64,000 nt of DNA from Woeseiaceae bacterium. Lineage in GTDB: Bacteria; Pseudomonadota; Gammaproteobacteria; Steroidobacterales; Woeseiaceae. The notes beneath the pieces are model-generated. The model ran no database searches. It was not told the origin of the DNA and saw nothing but the letters and a program-made list of their open reading frames with translations. The stretch is taken from the NCBI GenBank assembly GCA_030065985.1, contig JASJCM010000009.1:157315-221314 (forward strand), read 5' to 3'. Within the stretch, counting starts at the first letter, position 1. Every line of letters begins with the position of its first letter. Shown one piece after another: positions 62,236 to 64,000 of this stretch. The position numbers and the translations under genes are program-made.

Positions 62236-62305
62236 GGTCTGCAATTGGCCGAAACCAGCCCCCCAGATGATTTGAGGTAGGATGACTCCTGCTGACCCAT
62301 ATCAG
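62236..62305 (+). repeat. Cassette-array repeat R4
   Basis: Copy beginning GGTCTGCAATTGGCCGAAAC, with core TTTGAGGTAGGATGACTCC at 62271-62289 and tail CTGACCCATATCAG. It is the most diverged of the copies R2-R5 in its first 15 bases. Confidence 0.8.
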
Positions 62306-62334
62306 TCGTTCACAATTCACGTCGTGGAAAAGAA

Positions 62335-62805
62335 ATGATTCGATCACTAGCACTCTTCGCCGTATTCTTTCTGATAACAGCTTGTGCGGCGGAGCTCAGG
62401 AAGGGCGGAACACAACTGGCATACTCCGATATCGATCACCCTCTGGCCGACACCGCGGTATTTTCCGCTATTCATTCATCTGACCTGGGGCAGATCATAA
62501 GCGTCGATGGACAGCCAACAAGCTGTTGGGCCAGAGGATGTCCGTCATGTATTCGGGTCCTTCCCGGCGACCATACTTTTGGAGTGAGACTCACTCTGTT
62601 CGATGGCGGAATCATGTCGTACTCGCATGGAGAGGTAGATGTCGAGGTAAGGGACATGAGGGCGCAACACATATACTCGTCAGTGTTTGTTGTCTCGGAT
62701 GGCTCATTTGCCATATCGGTCATCGATGAAGGAGATAACGTGGACTTCAGACAGCAACGTCAGCTACGTGGTGTCAACACGACGTGCGGCGATATCGAGT
62801 TCTGA
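62335..62805 (+). CDS. Putative lipoprotein in repeat-flanked array
   Basis: 156 residues. The N-terminus MIRSLALFAVFFLITACAAE carries a lipobox with the cysteine at residue 17. The mature part is beta-rich with six further cysteines or so, including CWARGCPSC. No family recognised. It lies between repeats R4 and R5. Confidence 0.7.
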   Translation: MIRSLALFAVFFLITACAAELRKGGTQLAYSDIDHPLADTAVFSAIHSSDLGQIISVDGQPTSCWARGCPSCIRVLPGDHTFGVRLTLFDGGIMSYSHGEVDVEVRDMRAQHIYSSVFVVSDGSFAISVIDEGDNVDFRQQRQLRGVNTTCGDIEF

Positions 62806-62827
62806 ACTTGATTAGTTGTCTATGACC

Positions 62828-62897
62828 GACCGCTTCTGGCCGGATCCAGCCGTCCAGACATCTTGAGGTAGGATGACTCTTGCTGACGCAAAGCGAC
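62828..62897 (+). repeat. Cassette-array repeat R5
   Basis: Full copy beginning GACCGCTTCTGGCCGGATCC, with core TTGAGGTAGGATGACTCT and tail GCTGACGCAAAGCGAC. It starts 22 bp after the previous stop. Confidence 0.85.
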
Positions 62898-62933
62898 CAC
62901 ACTCTATCCACACTCTCATTCTTAACGCGAACT

Positions 62934-63386
62934 ATGAAAATTCGTCCAGCAAAACGAAGTGATCGAGATGAGTGGAGCAGAATGCGTGCGAGACTATTCT
63001 CTAGTCCGGACCTGCAAGAGATAGACGACTGGTTTGAAGCGGCTCAGAATGGCGGAACGTCTCGCGTAGGTATTGCGGTAATTGTCGCCGATCGGGGGGA
63101 TGGTTCGCTTGCAGGTTTCGTAGAAATCGGGTCGCGAAACTACGCCGAGGGATGTAAATCTACCCCGGTTGCGTACGTGGAGGGGTGGTATGTTGATCCC
63201 GATGTCAGGCGGACTGGATTAGGAGCGAATCTGCTAAAGGCTACTGAGACGTGGGCGCGAGAACACGGGTTCAGCGAAATCGCTAGTGACACAGACCTGG
63301 ACAACGATGTCAGCCGACTAGCCCATATTGCGTGCGGCTTTAAGGAGGTTGAGCGCCAGATCTGTTTCAAGAAACGCTTGCGGTAA
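62934..63386 (+). CDS. GNAT acetyltransferase, aminoglycoside 6'-N-acetyltransferase AAC(6')-like
   Basis: 150 residues from ATG 62934. The whole length follows the AAC(6')-I pattern: an N-terminal RPAKRSDRDEWSRMRARLF, then STPVAYVEGWYVDPDVRRTG (acetyl-CoA binding R-R-x-G-x-G/A region), ASDTDLDNDVS and GFKEVERQICFKK near the C-terminus. AAC(6') enzymes acetylate the 6'-amino group of aminoglycosides. Similarity of motif is visible, but resistance is not shown. It lies between repeats R5 and R6. Confidence 0.8.
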   Translation: MKIRPAKRSDRDEWSRMRARLFSSPDLQEIDDWFEAAQNGGTSRVGIAVIVADRGDGSLAGFVEIGSRNYAEGCKSTPVAYVEGWYVDPDVRRTGLGANLLKATETWAREHGFSEIASDTDLDNDVSRLAHIACGFKEVERQICFKKRLR

Positions 63387-63395
63387 ACGCTGTGC

Positions 63396-63466
63396 GGCCG
63401 CTTTCGGCCGTTACCTGCCATCCAGGGGTTTCAAGGTAGAATGACGGCTTCAGACCCAAAGGCGAC
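63396..63466 (+). repeat. Cassette-array repeat R6
   Basis: Copy beginning GGCCGCTTTCGGCCGTTACC, with a diverged core TTTCAAGGTAGAATGACGG and tail CAGACCCAAAGGCGAC. It starts 9 bp after the previous stop. The last gene in the window follows after 82 bp. Confidence 0.8.
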
Positions 63467-63548
63467 GCTCAGGTTTGTGGAAATTGCCTGTCACAACAAG
63501 CGTGATCGCCGAGTTCTGTGACCAAACAAGAACAAAAAGGAGAATCGC

Positions 63549-63971
63549 GTGTGGGCCCCCTATGACCCTGTATCGTATTTTTTGCATGTAGGCTTCGGAT
63601 TCCTTGCAGTCGCCGGTGCCATTACCGCGCTGACCGTTAGAAAGGGTTCGCCGTTGCACAAGAAAGCCGGTTGGGTTTTCCTGGTACCCATGGTGGTAGC
63701 TGCAGTCACAGCGTTGGTCTTCGAAGTCGAGATTGATGACCCTCGCCCATTAGCCACTATCATGGCTACGGCGACGATTTATCTCTTGGCTACGAGCATC
63801 CTTTCACTGCGAAATGGATCGCGCTTTGCGCCAGTCGCTGAAAAGCTCCTTGTCATTGTCCCACTGGTACTGTTTGCGTTGTCGGTTGCCTTTCTGTATC
63901 GCAGTATCCAGTGGGACAATGACAAGGAGCTTTTCAGCGACTGGCGCAAAGCGCGATCCATTTCGCAGTGA
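63549..63971 (+). CDS. DUF2306-like membrane protein, 3' end disrupted by inverted repeat
   Basis: 140 codons as read, from GTG 63549 behind AAAAAGGAG. The genuine part is multi-pass: FLHVGFGFLAVAGAITALTV, SPLHKKAGWVFLVPMVVAAV and ATIYLLATSILSL, like DUF2306 membrane proteins. After about residue 119 the frame enters the inverted copy at 63908-64000, and the last ~22 residues are the reverse complement of the gene's own interior. The true C-terminus is therefore not in this window, or the gene is broken. Confidence 0.6.
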   Translation: MWAPYDPVSYFLHVGFGFLAVAGAITALTVRKGSPLHKKAGWVFLVPMVVAAVTALVFEVEIDDPRPLATIMATATIYLLATSILSLRNGSRFAPVAEKLLVIVPLVLFALSVAFLYRSIQWDNDKELFSDWRKARSISQ

Positions 63972-64000
63972 AAGGATGCTCGTAGCCAAGAGATAAATCG
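63775..64000. repeat. Perfect 93-bp inverted repeat at the window end
   Basis: 63775-63867 is the exact reverse complement of 63908-64000, with a 40-bp spacer (63868-63907). It reaches the last base, so the repeat may continue past the window. Within a coding gene this is unusual and is more like an assembly or library fold-back than natural sequence. Confidence 0.9.

Noticed and set aside
59999..63466. Classical integron attC sites between the small genes
   Set aside because: The repeats do not contain a GTTRRRY core paired with RYYYAAC at the expected spacing, and no integron integrase is in the window. I report them as a repeat-flanked array only.
1..64000. tRNA, rRNA, CRISPR array, insertion sequences
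   Set aside because: I saw no rRNA-like block, no cloverleaf or CCA-end tRNA gene, no short direct-repeat and spacer array, and no transposase. A tRNA scan would be needed to exclude a missed tRNA.

Overview
The window is chromosomal DNA from a flagellated, piliated gammaproteobacterium. The evidence is a Pseudomonas/Vibrio-style polar flagellar gene order, a PomA/PomB-type (sodium-type) stator, an MSHA-like type IV pilus locus, a complete Pho regulon, and yoaA next to tsaB as in enterobacteria. The moderately high G+C content and the marine-type gene set would suit a lineage such as Woeseiaceae or Steroidobacterales. That placement is inference; no rRNA gene is present to test it.

Layout. 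(1) Positions 1-12909 hold a flagellar export, switch and regulation run on the + strand: 3' end of fliK, then a sigma-54 promoter, fliL-M-N-O-P-Q-R, flhB, flhA, flhF, flhG, fliA, a 59-residue protein, a DUF2802 protein and an HDOD protein. No che genes follow fliA in this window. (2) Positions 12913-16371 on the - strand hold a pomA-pomB-pilZ operon and a GGDEF diguanylate cyclase, each preceded by a good sigma-28 (FliA) promoter match. (3) Positions 16611-18037 carry FleQ, the flagellar master activator, split into two overlapping ORFs. A Kv-type potassium channel gene faces it. (4) Positions 19196-29949 are an MSHA-like pilus operon: secretin, unknown bitopic protein, c-di-GMP-type ATPase, platform protein, PilM/N-, PilO- and PilP-like proteins and three prepilin-like proteins, ending in a strong terminator. 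(5) Positions 30067-34212 carry a second HDOD protein, a receiver-like protein and a membrane-anchored sigma-54 activator. (6) Positions 34485-43086 form a four-gene set of exported proteins (DUF11-type repeats) ending in a roughly 1950-residue outer-membrane protein. Two tandem CRP-type sites lie upstream. (7) Positions 43147-56284 hold yoaA, tsaB, phoB, phoR, a phosphate-type porin, phoU, dsbB, dapE (- strand) and pstSCAB, with 11-bp-period Pho boxes before the porin and before pstS. (8) Positions 56281-59988 are accessory genes: SRPBCC and ArsR, DUF1304, an unknown protein, an amidohydrolase and a diheme cytochrome c. (9) From 59999 to the end there is an array of small, unrelated, same-strand genes, each preceded by a copy of a roughly 70-bp repeat. 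This is a cassette-like array and includes an AAC(6')-type acetyltransferase.

How it works together. Regions 1-4 put both surface motility machines beside the c-di-GMP parts that could switch between them: a diguanylate cyclase, a PilZ protein, FleQ and an MshEN-type ATPase. Regions 6 and 9 are the least explained. The last 226 bases contain a perfect 93-bp inverted repeat that corrupts the 3' end of the final gene and may be an assembly fold-back.
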